Positions 1 to 5,579 of a stretch of DNA of 5,579 nt are shown piece by piece. A program made the translations under genes and the position numbers. The DNA comes from an uncultured Clostridia bacterium (GTDB taxonomy: Bacteria > Bacillota > Clostridia > Oscillospirales > JAAYOS01): the NCBI GenBank assembly GCA_944386395.1, contig CALXAZ010000197.1, positions 1 to 5,579 on the forward strand. Reading direction: 5' to 3'. Position 1 is the stretch's first letter. Every line of letters begins with the position of its first letter. The notes beneath the pieces are model-generated. The model was not told the origin of the DNA and did not search any database. It was given only the letters and a program-made list of their open reading frames with translations.

Positions 1-176
1 AAGAAAAAGAACGTGAACGCAAAGACGATATAGGCCGTAAAACCATAGAAGTAACCGATAAGGTTATCGAAAAGCAGATGCGGGTAGTTCAAGAGATAGC
101 CTCACTGCTTGGAGAAACTACTGCAGAGACGAAGATAGCACTGACAAAGCTGAAGGAGTCGCTAGGCAATGAATAA
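1..176 (+). CDS. C-terminal tail of a probable PAS-domain sensory [FeFe] hydrogenase (HydS-like), 5' partial
   Basis: An open frame enters from the left edge (first full codon at 3) and ends at TAA 174-176, leaving 57 residues. The tail is highly charged and helix-prone: a Lys/Glu/Arg-rich start, then a heptad-like stretch containing the segment [15 protein letters not shown], and an end at ESLGNE. No catalytic motif lies in this piece. The tail resembles, from memory, the C-terminus of PAS-containing [FeFe] hydrogenases (group C, HydS) of Clostridia. Its place directly before a SpoIIE-type phosphatase and a second hydrogenase agrees with that. If so, the missing part would carry ferredoxin clusters, an H-cluster domain and a PAS domain, and the protein would sense H2 or redox state rather than make H2. 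It is certainly coding; the identity is inference, and a histidine-kinase-like or other helical protein is possible. Confidence 0.6.
   Translation, partial: EKERERKDDIGRKTIEVTDKVIEKQMRVVQEIASLLGETTAETKIALTKLKESLGNE
153..158 (+). promoter_or_regulatory. Ribosome binding site of the phosphatase gene, inside the upstream gene
   Basis: AAGGAG lies 10 nt before the ATG at 169 and within the last codons of the preceding gene. It fixes the phosphatase start and, with the 8-nt gene overlap (ATGAATAA), points to translational coupling of the two genes. Confidence 0.75.
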
Positions 177-1341
177 TCTGTGTACAGATATAGGCTATAA
201 TAGCCTCAACAAATTTGGCGAACAGCTCTGTGGCGACATGGTAGAAGTGGTCGATCAGGGTGATAGCGCACAGATAATTGTGCTTGCCGATGGACTCGGT
301 AGTGGGGTCAAGGCTAACATCCTTTCCACTCTTACTTCAAAGATAATATCTACGATGATGGCAAATTCCATGTCCATCGAAGACTGTGTTGCCACAATAG
401 CTGACACCCTGCCAGTATGTGAAGTGCGTGGAATTGCTTACTCAACTTTCACAATAATCCGCGTCACAAACAACACTGAAGCAGAAATAATCCAGTTTGA
501 TAACCCTCATGTATTTCTGCTACGTGATGGCAAAAACTTTGTTTTTCCCGAAACCGTAATGGAAATCGGTGGAAAGACTATCTACCGATCAAAGGTCAAG
601 CTTCGTGAACATGACGCCTTTGTAATGATGAGCGATGGGGCAATACATGCAGGTGTCGGAAAAATACTTAATTATGGATGGCAGAGAGACAGCATCATCA
701 GCTTTATGGAAATGATGTACCAGAATGATTTTACAGCAAAAACACTTGCTACAATACTTCTTGACGAGTGTAACAGGCTGTATGGATACGAGCCTGGTGA
801 TGACACAACAGTATGTGTTGTAAAGATACGCAGCAGAGTTCCTATGAACCTAATGATAGGTCCCCCTGCCAATCCAGCAGATGTTCCCAAAATGATGTCT
901 CTTTTCTTTTCGAAAGAGGGCAAGCATATAGTTTGTGGAGGCACCACGTCATGTCTGGCCGCGGAATTTCTTGGTAAAACAGTCGAGTCAGATCTAACAT
1001 ATGTTGATCCAGATATTCCTCCGATTGCAAAAATAAGCGGAGTTGACCTTGTAACAGAGGGCGTTATTACAATAAATCGTGTTCTTTCCTATGCCCAGAG
1101 CTATCTTTCCGATAACGAAAAATATAAGGAATGGAGCTATAAAAAGGATGGAGCTTCACTTATATCAAGACTCTTGTTTGAAGAAGCTACCGATATAAAT
1201 TTCTATGTTGGAAGAGCGGTCAACCCAGCACATCAAAACCCAAATCTTCCCATAAATTTCAGCATAAAGATGCGGCTTGTAGACGAGCTAACCGAGTGCT
1301 TGAAAAAGATGGGCAAAAGGATAAAGGTCAGTTATTTTTAA
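169..1341 (+). CDS. SpoIIE/PP2C-family serine/threonine protein phosphatase with extra C-terminal domain, hydrogenase-linked
   Basis: A cytoplasmic metal-dependent protein phosphatase (390 residues) that should remove phosphate from Ser/Thr of a partner protein. Residues about 1-222 form the PP2C/SpoIIE domain. The metal-binding acidic motifs are all there: G22-D23, D41-G-L-G-S-G46, S155-D156-G157 and P209-G-D-D-T-T214, so the enzyme looks active. Residues about 225-390 form a second domain with GGTTS at 257-261 and DLVTEG at 293-298; I know no named function for it. There is no signal peptide or membrane segment. The start is set by AAGGAG 10 nt upstream and overlaps the preceding gene by 8 nt; the hydrogenase gene follows after 33 nt. 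In Ruminococcus albus a phosphatase gene is cotranscribed with hydS and hydA2, so a role in passing an H2 signal is likely but inferred. The kinase and the substrate are not in this window. Confidence 0.88.
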   Translation: MNNLCTDIGYNSLNKFGEQLCGDMVEVVDQGDSAQIIVLADGLGSGVKANILSTLTSKIISTMMANSMSIEDCVATIADTLPVCEVRGIAYSTFTIIRVTNNTEAEIIQFDNPHVFLLRDGKNFVFPETVMEIGGKTIYRSKVKLREHDAFVMMSDGAIHAGVGKILNYGWQRDSIISFMEMMYQNDFTAKTLATILLDECNRLYGYEPGDDTTVCVVKIRSRVPMNLMIGPPANPADVPKMMSLFFSKEGKHIVCGGTTSCLAAEFLGKTVESDLTYVDPDIPPIAKISGVDLVTEGVITINRVLSYAQSYLSDNEKYKEWSYKKDGASLISRLLFEEATDINFYVGRAVNPAHQNPNLPINFSIKMRLVDELTECLKKMGKRIKVSYF

Positions 1342-1362
1342 AAAGCAAATTCAACCCGATTT

Positions 1363-1366
1363 GAGG
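1363..1366 (+). promoter_or_regulatory. Ribosome binding site of the hydrogenase gene
   Basis: GAGG (within TTGAGG) sits 8 nt before the ATG at 1375 and supports that start. The 33-nt gap after the phosphatase stop holds no visible promoter or terminator, consistent with cotranscription. Confidence 0.65.
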
Positions 1367-1374
1367 TACCGTTT

Positions 1375-2796
1375 ATGAGAAAATTTGATACCAAGGTACA
1401 GCTCCTGAAATATAAAGTCCTACGCGAAGTGGCTCGCCACGCATTTGATGGAACACTGGCAGAGAGCTGGAACGACATAACAAAAGCAATTGTTCCGGGA
1501 CCGGAAGCTACAATGCGCTGCTGTATATATAAGGAAAGGGCCATAGTCTCTGAGAGAATAAAGCTTGCTATTGGCGGCGACAAAAGTAACAAAAATGTCA
1601 TAGAGGTTATCGATATTGCATGCGATGAATGCCCAATGGGTGGCTACGAAGTTACTGAGTCCTGCCGCGGGTGCATTGCCCACAGGTGCGAGGAGGTCTG
1701 TCCACGCGGAGCCATAACCTTTGACCGTAACCAGAAGGCGCATATCGACAAGGAAAAGTGTATAGAGTGCGGCAAGTGTGCGAGCGTGTGCCCATATAGT
1801 GCGATTAACAACCGTATGCGCCCCTGCGAACGCGCATGTAAGGTTAAAGCAATAAGCACTGGTGAAAACAAAGCTGCAAAAATCGATGAATCAAAATGTA
1901 TTGCCTGCGGAGCTTGTGTATATCAGTGTCCATTTGGCGCCATCACTGACAAATCATTTATTCTCGATGTCATTGATATGCTGAAGGACAGCGAAAATAA
2001 TTCAAAATACCATGTATATGCAATAGTAGCACCATCGATTTCCAGCCAGTTCAGCTACGCAAAGCTTGGTCAGGTAATAAGCGGCATTAAAGCACTTGGA
2101 TTCCACAGTGTTATAGAAGTGGCTCTTGGCGCAGATATGGTCGCATATGCCGAAGGTGCCGAACTTGCAGAAAAAGGTTTCCTCACAAGTTCATGCTGCC
2201 CTGCATTTGTAAACTATATCGAAAAGCAGTTCCCCGACCTTCTCGACAAGGTATCTCATAACCTTTCACCAATGGGAACCATCGCAAAATACATAAAAGA
2301 GACTGATACCAATTCCAAAATTGTATTTATTGGACCGTGTACCGCAAAAAAGATGGAATTTCAGAGAGAAAAAGTACGTCCTTATGTAGACAGTGTACTT
2401 ACTTTTGAGGAGTTGCAAGCGCTACTTGACAGTCGGGATATCGAAATATCTACACTTGAAGAGGACGTTCTTGATAATGCCTCATATTATGGACGTATTT
2501 TTGCCAGAAGCGGTGGACTTGCTGACGCAGTGCGGCAATCTCTTAAAGAGCAGAACATTGATTTTGACTTTAAACCTATTTCATGTGATGGAATTGAAGC
2601 CTGTCGCGCCGCCCTTCTTAGGGCGTCTAAGGGCGTGCTTCCCGGAAATTTTATCGAAGGTATGGCTTGCATTGGTGGCTGCATAGGCGGTGCCGGATGT
2701 CTTACTCACGAGGCAAAAGACAAAAATGACGTAGATAAATACGGCATGCTGGCATATGAAAAATCCATAACCGATGCAATAAAGGTTCTAAAGTAA
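1375..2796 (+). CDS. hydA2: Monomeric-type [FeFe] hydrogenase, group B-like (HydA2-type)
   Basis: Catalyses reversible H2 formation from protons, most likely with reduced ferredoxin as electron donor, in the cytoplasm. The protein has 473 residues. About 80 N-terminal residues (with C49-C50) come before a cysteine-rich electron-relay region at 83-185. This includes two clear CxxCxxCxxxCP motifs (C129-C139 and C175-C185), an atypical set C83, C86, C97, C100, C105, C109, and a pair C151/C155: 16 Cys, enough for up to four [4Fe-4S] clusters. The H-cluster domain shows motif L1 as SSCCPAF with C274-C275, L2 as GPCTAKK with C322, and L3 as MACIGGCIGGAG with C432 and C436. All four H-cluster ligands and the proton-relay cysteine (C274) are therefore kept, arguing for catalysis rather than pure sensing. 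It ends 37 residues after L3 and has no PAS or NADH-binding domain. The group B assignment rests on motif form, from memory; the symbol follows the R. albus analogue. Confidence 0.9.
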   Translation: MRKFDTKVQLLKYKVLREVARHAFDGTLAESWNDITKAIVPGPEATMRCCIYKERAIVSERIKLAIGGDKSNKNVIEVIDIACDECPMGGYEVTESCRGCIAHRCEEVCPRGAITFDRNQKAHIDKEKCIECGKCASVCPYSAINNRMRPCERACKVKAISTGENKAAKIDESKCIACGACVYQCPFGAITDKSFILDVIDMLKDSENNSKYHVYAIVAPSISSQFSYAKLGQVISGIKALGFHSVIEVALGADMVAYAEGAELAEKGFLTSSCCPAFVNYIEKQFPDLLDKVSHNLSPMGTIAKYIKETDTNSKIVFIGPCTAKKMEFQREKVRPYVDSVLTFEELQALLDSRDIEISTLEEDVLDNASYYGRIFARSGGLADAVRQSLKEQNIDFDFKPISCDGIEACRAALLRASKGVLPGNFIEGMACIGGCIGGAGCLTHEAKDKNDVDKYGMLAYEKSITDAIKVLK

Positions 2797-2816
2797 ATCT
2801 GATATCTATTTCAAAT

Positions 2817-2858
2817 AAAAAGAGGCAAGGGAACAATACGTTCCTTTTGCCTCTCTTT
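2817..2858. terminator. Hairpin terminator between convergent genes
   Basis: Arms AGAGGCAAGGGAAC (2821-2834) and GTTCCTTTTGCCTCT (2840-2854) pair around the loop AATAC, with one bulged T and one G-T pair. The hairpin lies between the hydrogenase stop (2796) and the stop of the minus-strand CBS gene (2892), so it can serve both. The minus-strand transcript gets the better U-run (complement of AAAAA 2817-2821, then UAUUUG). The plus-strand copy is followed only by CTTTAATG, with a looser T-rich stretch at about 2867-2880. Confidence 0.85.
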
Positions 2859-2891
2859 AATGTAGATTTTTGATTATTTTATGTTATTTGT

Positions 2892-3338
2892 TCATTTTAC
2901 AAAGGAATCGAGGAAATACTGAGTTTCAACTTCATCATCTTTCTGTTTTGCCGTGAAATACCATATGATAGACTTCCGCGTGATTATACCAATAAATGAA
3001 TTTCTGTCATCTACTACAGGCACAAAATTCTGATTCATTGCTCTTTCAAGCAGTTCATCCATTTCTACATCAACCCTCACGGCAGGATTCCAGTTTTTCC
3101 TGAGTATGTCACGTACTCTAACACTTTCAAGCGCTTTTATATCTCCGTTTCCTGTCGAAAGAATATGCCAGAGAAAATCACCTTCATTAATACAACCAGC
3201 ATAGCTTCCGTCCCGTGTTATCACCGGTATGGCAGTATATCCGTGTACCCTCATTTTTTCAAGACCCTGCCGAAGTGTGTTGTCATCATATAAATAATCT
3301 AAAGAATTCTTGCTTTTCAGCAGAAAAATAGCGTTCAT
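2892..3338 (-). CDS. Small tandem CBS-domain protein
   Basis: A stand-alone cytoplasmic protein of 148 residues made of two CBS domains, a fold that usually binds adenosine nucleotides (AMP, ATP, SAM or c-di-AMP) and regulates a partner. CBS1 covers roughly residues 9-60 (HGYTAIPV at 32-39, then G48 and the NEGD loop at 51-54). CBS2 covers roughly 73-130 (NFVPVV at 104-109, FIGIITRKS at 115-123). In CBS2 the usual ligand-contacting Asp after T120 is Ser123, while CBS1 keeps D54. No catalytic, DNA-binding or membrane part is attached. I chose the ATG at 3338 because GGAG sits 7 nt upstream of it; the frame stays open to an ATG at 3455, but that extra N-terminus has no ribosome site, does not look like CBS sequence and overlaps the likely promoter. 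It is transcribed alone, converging on the hydrogenase operon. Ligand and partner cannot be told from the sequence. Confidence 0.88.
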   Translation of the reverse strand: MNAIFLLKSKNSLDYLYDDNTLRQGLEKMRVHGYTAIPVITRDGSYAGCINEGDFLWHILSTGNGDIKALESVRVRDILRKNWNPAVRVDVEMDELLERAMNQNFVPVVDDRNSFIGIITRKSIIWYFTAKQKDDEVETQYFLDSFVK

Positions 3339-3345
3339 TATGTTT

Positions 3346-3349
3346 CTCC
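3346..3349 (-). promoter_or_regulatory. Ribosome binding site deciding the CBS-protein start
   Basis: On the minus strand GGAG is followed by AAACATA and then ATG (3338-3336), a 7-nt spacing. This favours the internal start over the in-frame ATG 117 nt upstream. Confidence 0.75.
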
Positions 3350-3358
3350 ATTTATATC

Positions 3359-3373
3359 TGCCGCATTGCGGCA
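3359..3373 (-). repeat. Small perfect hairpin in the CBS-gene leader
   Basis: TGCCGC and GCGGCA pair perfectly around a 3-nt loop, giving a 6-bp G/C-rich stem in an A/T-rich leader. It lies about 10 nt upstream of the CBS ribosome site. It has no U-run, so it is not a terminator; it could stabilise the mRNA 5' end or affect ribosome access. Confidence 0.5.
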
Positions 3374-3431
3374 CAGTCTGATAACTTTTTATAACCCCAA
3401 GCACAAACCTATAATCATCTATCCCAAAATT

Positions 3432-3440
3432 ATTATAACA
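3432..3440 (-). promoter_or_regulatory. Extended -10 promoter for the CBS gene
   Basis: On the minus strand this reads TGTTATAAT, a consensus TATAAT preceded by the TGn extension. No good -35 lies 16-18 nt upstream, which is common for extended -10 promoters. Transcription would start near 3425 and give a leader of about 87 nt before the ATG at 3338. Confidence 0.5.
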
Positions 3441-3453
3441 TAATATTTTACGC

Positions 3454-3508
3454 AAAGCACGTCGAAATGAAAATTTAGATTATTTTGTTGCCGTTAGTGA
3501 TGTGCTTT
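3454..3508. repeat. Inverted repeat AAAGCAC/GTGCTTT between divergent promoters
   Basis: AAAGCAC (3454-3460) and its exact reverse complement GTGCTTT (3502-3508) are 41 nt apart. Allowing one mismatch the match extends to AAAGCACnTC. A shorter copy, AAGCAC, is at 3399-3404. The position between two divergent promoters fits regulator half-sites, but a 7-bp match in A/T-rich DNA can be chance. Confidence 0.3.
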
Positions 3509-3530
3509 ATTTACAACTCAGCTTTAATGC

Positions 3531-3559
3531 TTGACATTATATACCTGCCGATGTATAAT
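3531..3559 (+). promoter_or_regulatory. Perfect-consensus sigma-A promoter of the pot operon
   Basis: TTGACA (3531-3536) and TATAAT (3554-3559) are separated by exactly 17 nt, a full match to the vegetative sigma factor consensus. The transcript would start near 3566, leaving a leader of about 80 nt before the potA ATG at 3646. Confidence 0.88.
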
Positions 3560-3645
3560 CTGGATTAAACCTACTGTTTTAGTATAGATTGCTCTTACCC
3601 GACAGCGCGGATAAGGGATTTAGTGGGAAAGAATGTGATTTAAAT

Positions 3646-4710
3646 ATGGAAAATAGCACAATTCTGCAACTCTTAAATATCAAAAAAACATTTGGGGATG
3701 TCTGCGTGCTTAACGATATTGATCTTACTGTCAATACAGGGGAGTTTATTACCCTTCTTGGTTCATCCGGATGCGGAAAAACAACAACCCTCAGGATAAT
3801 TGCGGGGCTTGAAGAACCGGATAGTGGCAAAGTTATACTTGAAGGGGTAGATGTTACTGACATCGCCCCAAATAAGAGAGACGTCAACACAGTTTTTCAA
3901 AATTATGCGCTTTTCCCGCATATGAATGTTGAGACCAACATTGGATACAGTTTGAAAATACGCAGGCAACCAAAAGATATGATAAGAAAGAAAGTTAAAG
4001 AAATACTCGAGCTTGTCCAGTTACAGGGCTATGAAAAACGTATGCCGTCTGAGCTCTCTGGTGGGCAGCGTCAACGTGTCGCCATTGCACGAGCTATTGT
4101 AAATGAGCCAAGAGTGCTTCTTCTGGACGAGCCCCTCGGAGCACTTGATCTCCAGCTTAGAAGGCAAATGCAGATAGAACTTAAAAGGCTGCAAAAAAAG
4201 CTTGGCATAACATTTATATACATAACTCATGATCAAGAAGAAGCTCTTAATATGTCAGACAGGATCGCTGTTATGCGAAATGGGAAATTTGAGCAGATTG
4301 GTACGCCGGCAGAGGTATACGACTCTCCAAAAACTGCATATGTTGCACGTTTTGTTGGAACGGCAAACATAATTTCGGGAACAGTGGAAAGCTCTGGAGA
4401 AACGGCAATTGTGAACACTCCTAGCGGTAGATGTCCTGTTCTTTCCCGCCATAACATATTTACTCCCGGGGAAAATGTAACGCTCGCAGTGCGTAGCGAA
4501 CATATAGAGCTGACTACAGGTGACGGAAATGGTTTACAAGGAACTGTCAAAGAAAAAAGCTTTGCAGGAGGACTGCTCAGGATATCGGTCACTTTAGCAG
4601 ACGGGAATGAAATAGTTGCAAGCCGCTATGGTATAGATTCTGCTCTTGCTCCCGGTGACAAAGTTTCTGCAATCTGGCTGCCTGAGCATGCAGTGGCAGT
4701 AGAAGCATAG
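3646..4710 (+). CDS. potA: Spermidine/putrescine-type ABC importer ATPase PotA
   Basis: The ATP-hydrolysing subunit of an ABC importer, on the inner face of the membrane and driving uptake through the PotB/PotC permeases. It has 354 residues, normal for PotA. The nucleotide-binding domain (about 6-240) has Walker A GSSGCGKT at 39-46, Q-loop Q85, signature LSGGQ at 137-141, Walker B ending D161-E162, a GALD D-loop and the switch H195. Residues about 260-354 form a TOBE-like C-terminal domain, as in PotA and MalK-type ATPases. The frame extends back to a TTG at 3589, but the family begins at about MENSTILQL, so I use the ATG at 3646. No strong ribosome site precedes it; GGGAAAG at 3624-3630 is weak and distant. 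potB follows 11 nt after the stop. Relatives carry iron, thiosulfate or phosphonates, so polyamine as substrate is likely but not proven. Confidence 0.92.
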   Translation: MENSTILQLLNIKKTFGDVCVLNDIDLTVNTGEFITLLGSSGCGKTTTLRIIAGLEEPDSGKVILEGVDVTDIAPNKRDVNTVFQNYALFPHMNVETNIGYSLKIRRQPKDMIRKKVKEILELVQLQGYEKRMPSELSGGQRQRVAIARAIVNEPRVLLLDEPLGALDLQLRRQMQIELKRLQKKLGITFIYITHDQEEALNMSDRIAVMRNGKFEQIGTPAEVYDSPKTAYVARFVGTANIISGTVESSGETAIVNTPSGRCPVLSRHNIFTPGENVTLAVRSEHIELTTGDGNGLQGTVKEKSFAGGLLRISVTLADGNEIVASRYGIDSALAPGDKVSAIWLPEHAVAVEA

Positions 4711-4714
4711 GGGG
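4709..4714 (+). promoter_or_regulatory. Ribosome binding site of potB, overlapping the potA stop
   Basis: AGGGGG begins inside the potA TAG (4708-4710) and lies 7 nt before the ATG at 4722. The tight arrangement supports an operon with coupled translation. Confidence 0.65.
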
Positions 4715-4721
4715 CACCTAA

Positions 4722-5579
4722 ATGAAAAAGAAAAAAAGACTCAGCTGGGATTTTTTAATGGTAATGCCACTGTATATCTTTACCATTATGTTTGTTGCCG
4801 GACCATTGATATATATGTTCCTGTTAAGCTTTCTGGAACAGGCAGAAACATGGGGTGTGGTATACAACTTTACGACAGAAAATTATCAGAACATACTTGA
4901 ACCGGTATACCTAAACACGTTTGTTGAATCTTTCAAACTTGCAATAATAAGTACGTTTATAATCATAGCCGTTGGATATCCTTTTGGATATTTTATGGCT
5001 AAGCTCACAGCAAAGTGGAAAAGCAGGATAATGATGCTGTTGATGATTCCTTTCTGGACCAGTTCTCTTATCCGTCTTTATGGCTGGATCATTATTTTTC
5101 GCAGCAACGGAGTATTGGATAGCTTCCTTATGAAGTTGGGTATAACAGAAGAACCTCTGAAGCTTCTGTATACCTATCCGGCGGTCGTAGTCGGCATGGT
5201 ATATGCATTATTGCCGTTTATGATCTTTTCTGTATATTCTAGCGCTGAAAAGTTGGACTGGAGCCTTGTTGAAGCGGCGCGTGATCTCGGCGCGGGTCCT
5301 GTAAAAGCTTTCTTTACAGTTTCGTTAAAGCTAACCTTACCCGGGCTTCTGTCGGGGGTTATTCTTTCATTTATTCCGTCTATGGGGCTGTTCTTTATTG
5401 CAGACATACTCGGCGGGAATAAAGTCGTCCTTGTCGGAAACGTTATCCAGGAACAGCTTATGAAGGCACATAACTGGCCTTTTGCCGCAGCAATGGCAGT
5501 AGTGCTCACACTTCTTACAAGTGCAATGATCTATCTCTATAGAAAAATATCCAAAGTCAAGGATTTGGAGGGGATCATA
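4722..5579 (+). CDS. potB: Spermidine/putrescine-type ABC importer permease PotB, 3' partial
   Basis: An integral membrane subunit that forms the transport channel with a second permease (PotC) and docks on PotA. From ATG 4722 the frame is open for 286 codons to the window end with no stop. The N-terminus is basic (MKKKKR), followed by hydrophobic segments at about 11-37, 70-93, 102-126, 150-172, 208-230 and 255-273, the six-helix plan of this family. The cytoplasmic EAA loop that binds the ATPase is clear: E184-A-A, G190 and a final L206-P207. PotB proteins are about 280-300 residues long, so the gene should be almost complete here. The GGAGGGG in its last codons suggests that potC starts just outside. 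The substrate is inferred from the family and neighbours; no substrate-binding protein is in the window. Confidence 0.9.
   Translation, partial: MKKKKRLSWDFLMVMPLYIFTIMFVAGPLIYMFLLSFLEQAETWGVVYNFTTENYQNILEPVYLNTFVESFKLAIISTFIIIAVGYPFGYFMAKLTAKWKSRIMMLLMIPFWTSSLIRLYGWIIIFRSNGVLDSFLMKLGITEEPLKLLYTYPAVVVGMVYALLPFMIFSVYSSAEKLDWSLVEAARDLGAGPVKAFFTVSLKLTLPGLLSGVILSFIPSMGLFFIADILGGNKVVLVGNVIQEQLMKAHNWPFAAAMAVVLTLLTSAMIYLYRKISKVKDLEGII
5567..5573 (+). promoter_or_regulatory. Probable ribosome binding site of the next gene (potC expected)
   Basis: GGAGGGG lies in the last visible potB codons, with 6 nt (ATCATA) before the window edge. An ATG at or just after 5580 would have ideal spacing and overlap or abut the potB end, as is usual for potB-potC. 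Confidence 0.5.

Larger units (their letters stand above)
3339..3645. other. Divergent intergenic regulatory region (307 nt)
   Basis: No gene is supported in this stretch between the CBS gene and potA. It holds the CBS promoter and leader on the left, the strong pot promoter at 3531-3559 on the right, and between them the inverted repeat 3454-3460/3502-3508. The roughly 80-nt leader of potA shows no riboswitch fold that I can recognise. Confidence 0.7.

Noticed and set aside
2393..2686. 97-codon plus-strand open frame inside the hydrogenase gene
   Set aside because: It is in another frame of a clearly coding hydrogenase sequence and shows no recognisable motif; it is a shadow.
2892..3455. 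Longer 187-residue version of the CBS protein starting at 3455
   Set aside because: The extra 39 residues have no ribosome site, do not resemble a CBS domain and cover the likely promoter and leader; the ATG at 3338 has GGAG at the right distance.
3589..3645. TTG start giving potA 19 extra residues
   Set aside because: No ribosome site precedes the TTG and PotA proteins start close to the residues encoded from 3646.
3566..3645. Riboswitch in the potA leader
   Set aside because: Only a 4-bp CTTA/TAAG pairing is visible; no known riboswitch core or terminator/antiterminator pair can be drawn.
4233..4592. Minus-strand open frames opposite potA
   Set aside because: They are antisense to conserved PotA sequence, with no ribosome site or domain, and are best explained by codon composition.
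5174..5509. Minus-strand 111-codon open frame opposite potB
   Set aside because: It lies opposite the conserved EAA loop and helices of PotB and has no motif or upstream signals of its own.
1..5579. Mobile element, CRISPR array, tRNA or prophage remnants
   Set aside because: No transposase, integrase, terminal inverted repeats, regular direct repeats or cloverleaf sequence was seen on either strand.

Overview
The window looks like chromosomal DNA of a strictly anaerobic, fermentative Firmicute of the class Clostridia (Ruminococcaceae/Lachnospiraceae-like). The reasons are a monomeric-type [FeFe] hydrogenase, an A/T-leaning base composition with AGA/AAA/ATA-rich coding, clear AGGAG-type ribosome sites on several genes and consensus sigma-A promoters. 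No species can be named from the sequence alone. No mobile elements, CRISPR arrays, tRNA or rRNA genes are visible.

Region 1 (1-2796, + strand) is the 3' part of a hydrogenase operon. It starts inside a gene of which only a helical C-terminal tail remains; this is probably the end of a PAS-containing, putatively sensory [FeFe] hydrogenase (HydS-like). It overlaps by 8 nt the start of a PP2C/SpoIIE-family serine/threonine phosphatase that carries an extra C-terminal domain. After 33 nt comes a complete 473-residue [FeFe] hydrogenase with all H-cluster cysteines and 16 further cysteines in its N-terminal half, enough for up to four [4Fe-4S] clusters. The layout matches the sensor hydrogenase / phosphatase / catalytic hydrogenase (HydA2) unit described in Ruminococcus albus. 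There H2 level is proposed to be read by HydS and passed on through a protein phosphorylation switch.

Region 2 (2797-3338) holds a hairpin terminator between convergent genes, then a minus-strand gene for a small two-CBS-domain protein that probably senses an adenine nucleotide or a related ligand.

Region 3 (3339-3645) is a divergent regulatory region. It has an extended -10 promoter reading left into the CBS gene, a textbook TTGACA-17-TATAAT promoter reading right, an AAAGCAC/GTGCTTT inverted repeat between them, and a small hairpin in the CBS leader.

Region 4 (3646-5579, + strand) is the start of an ABC importer operon of the spermidine/putrescine (Pot) type: the ATPase PotA, then the permease PotB, which runs off the window end. 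A strong ribosome site in the last bases suggests that a second permease gene (potC) begins right after the window.
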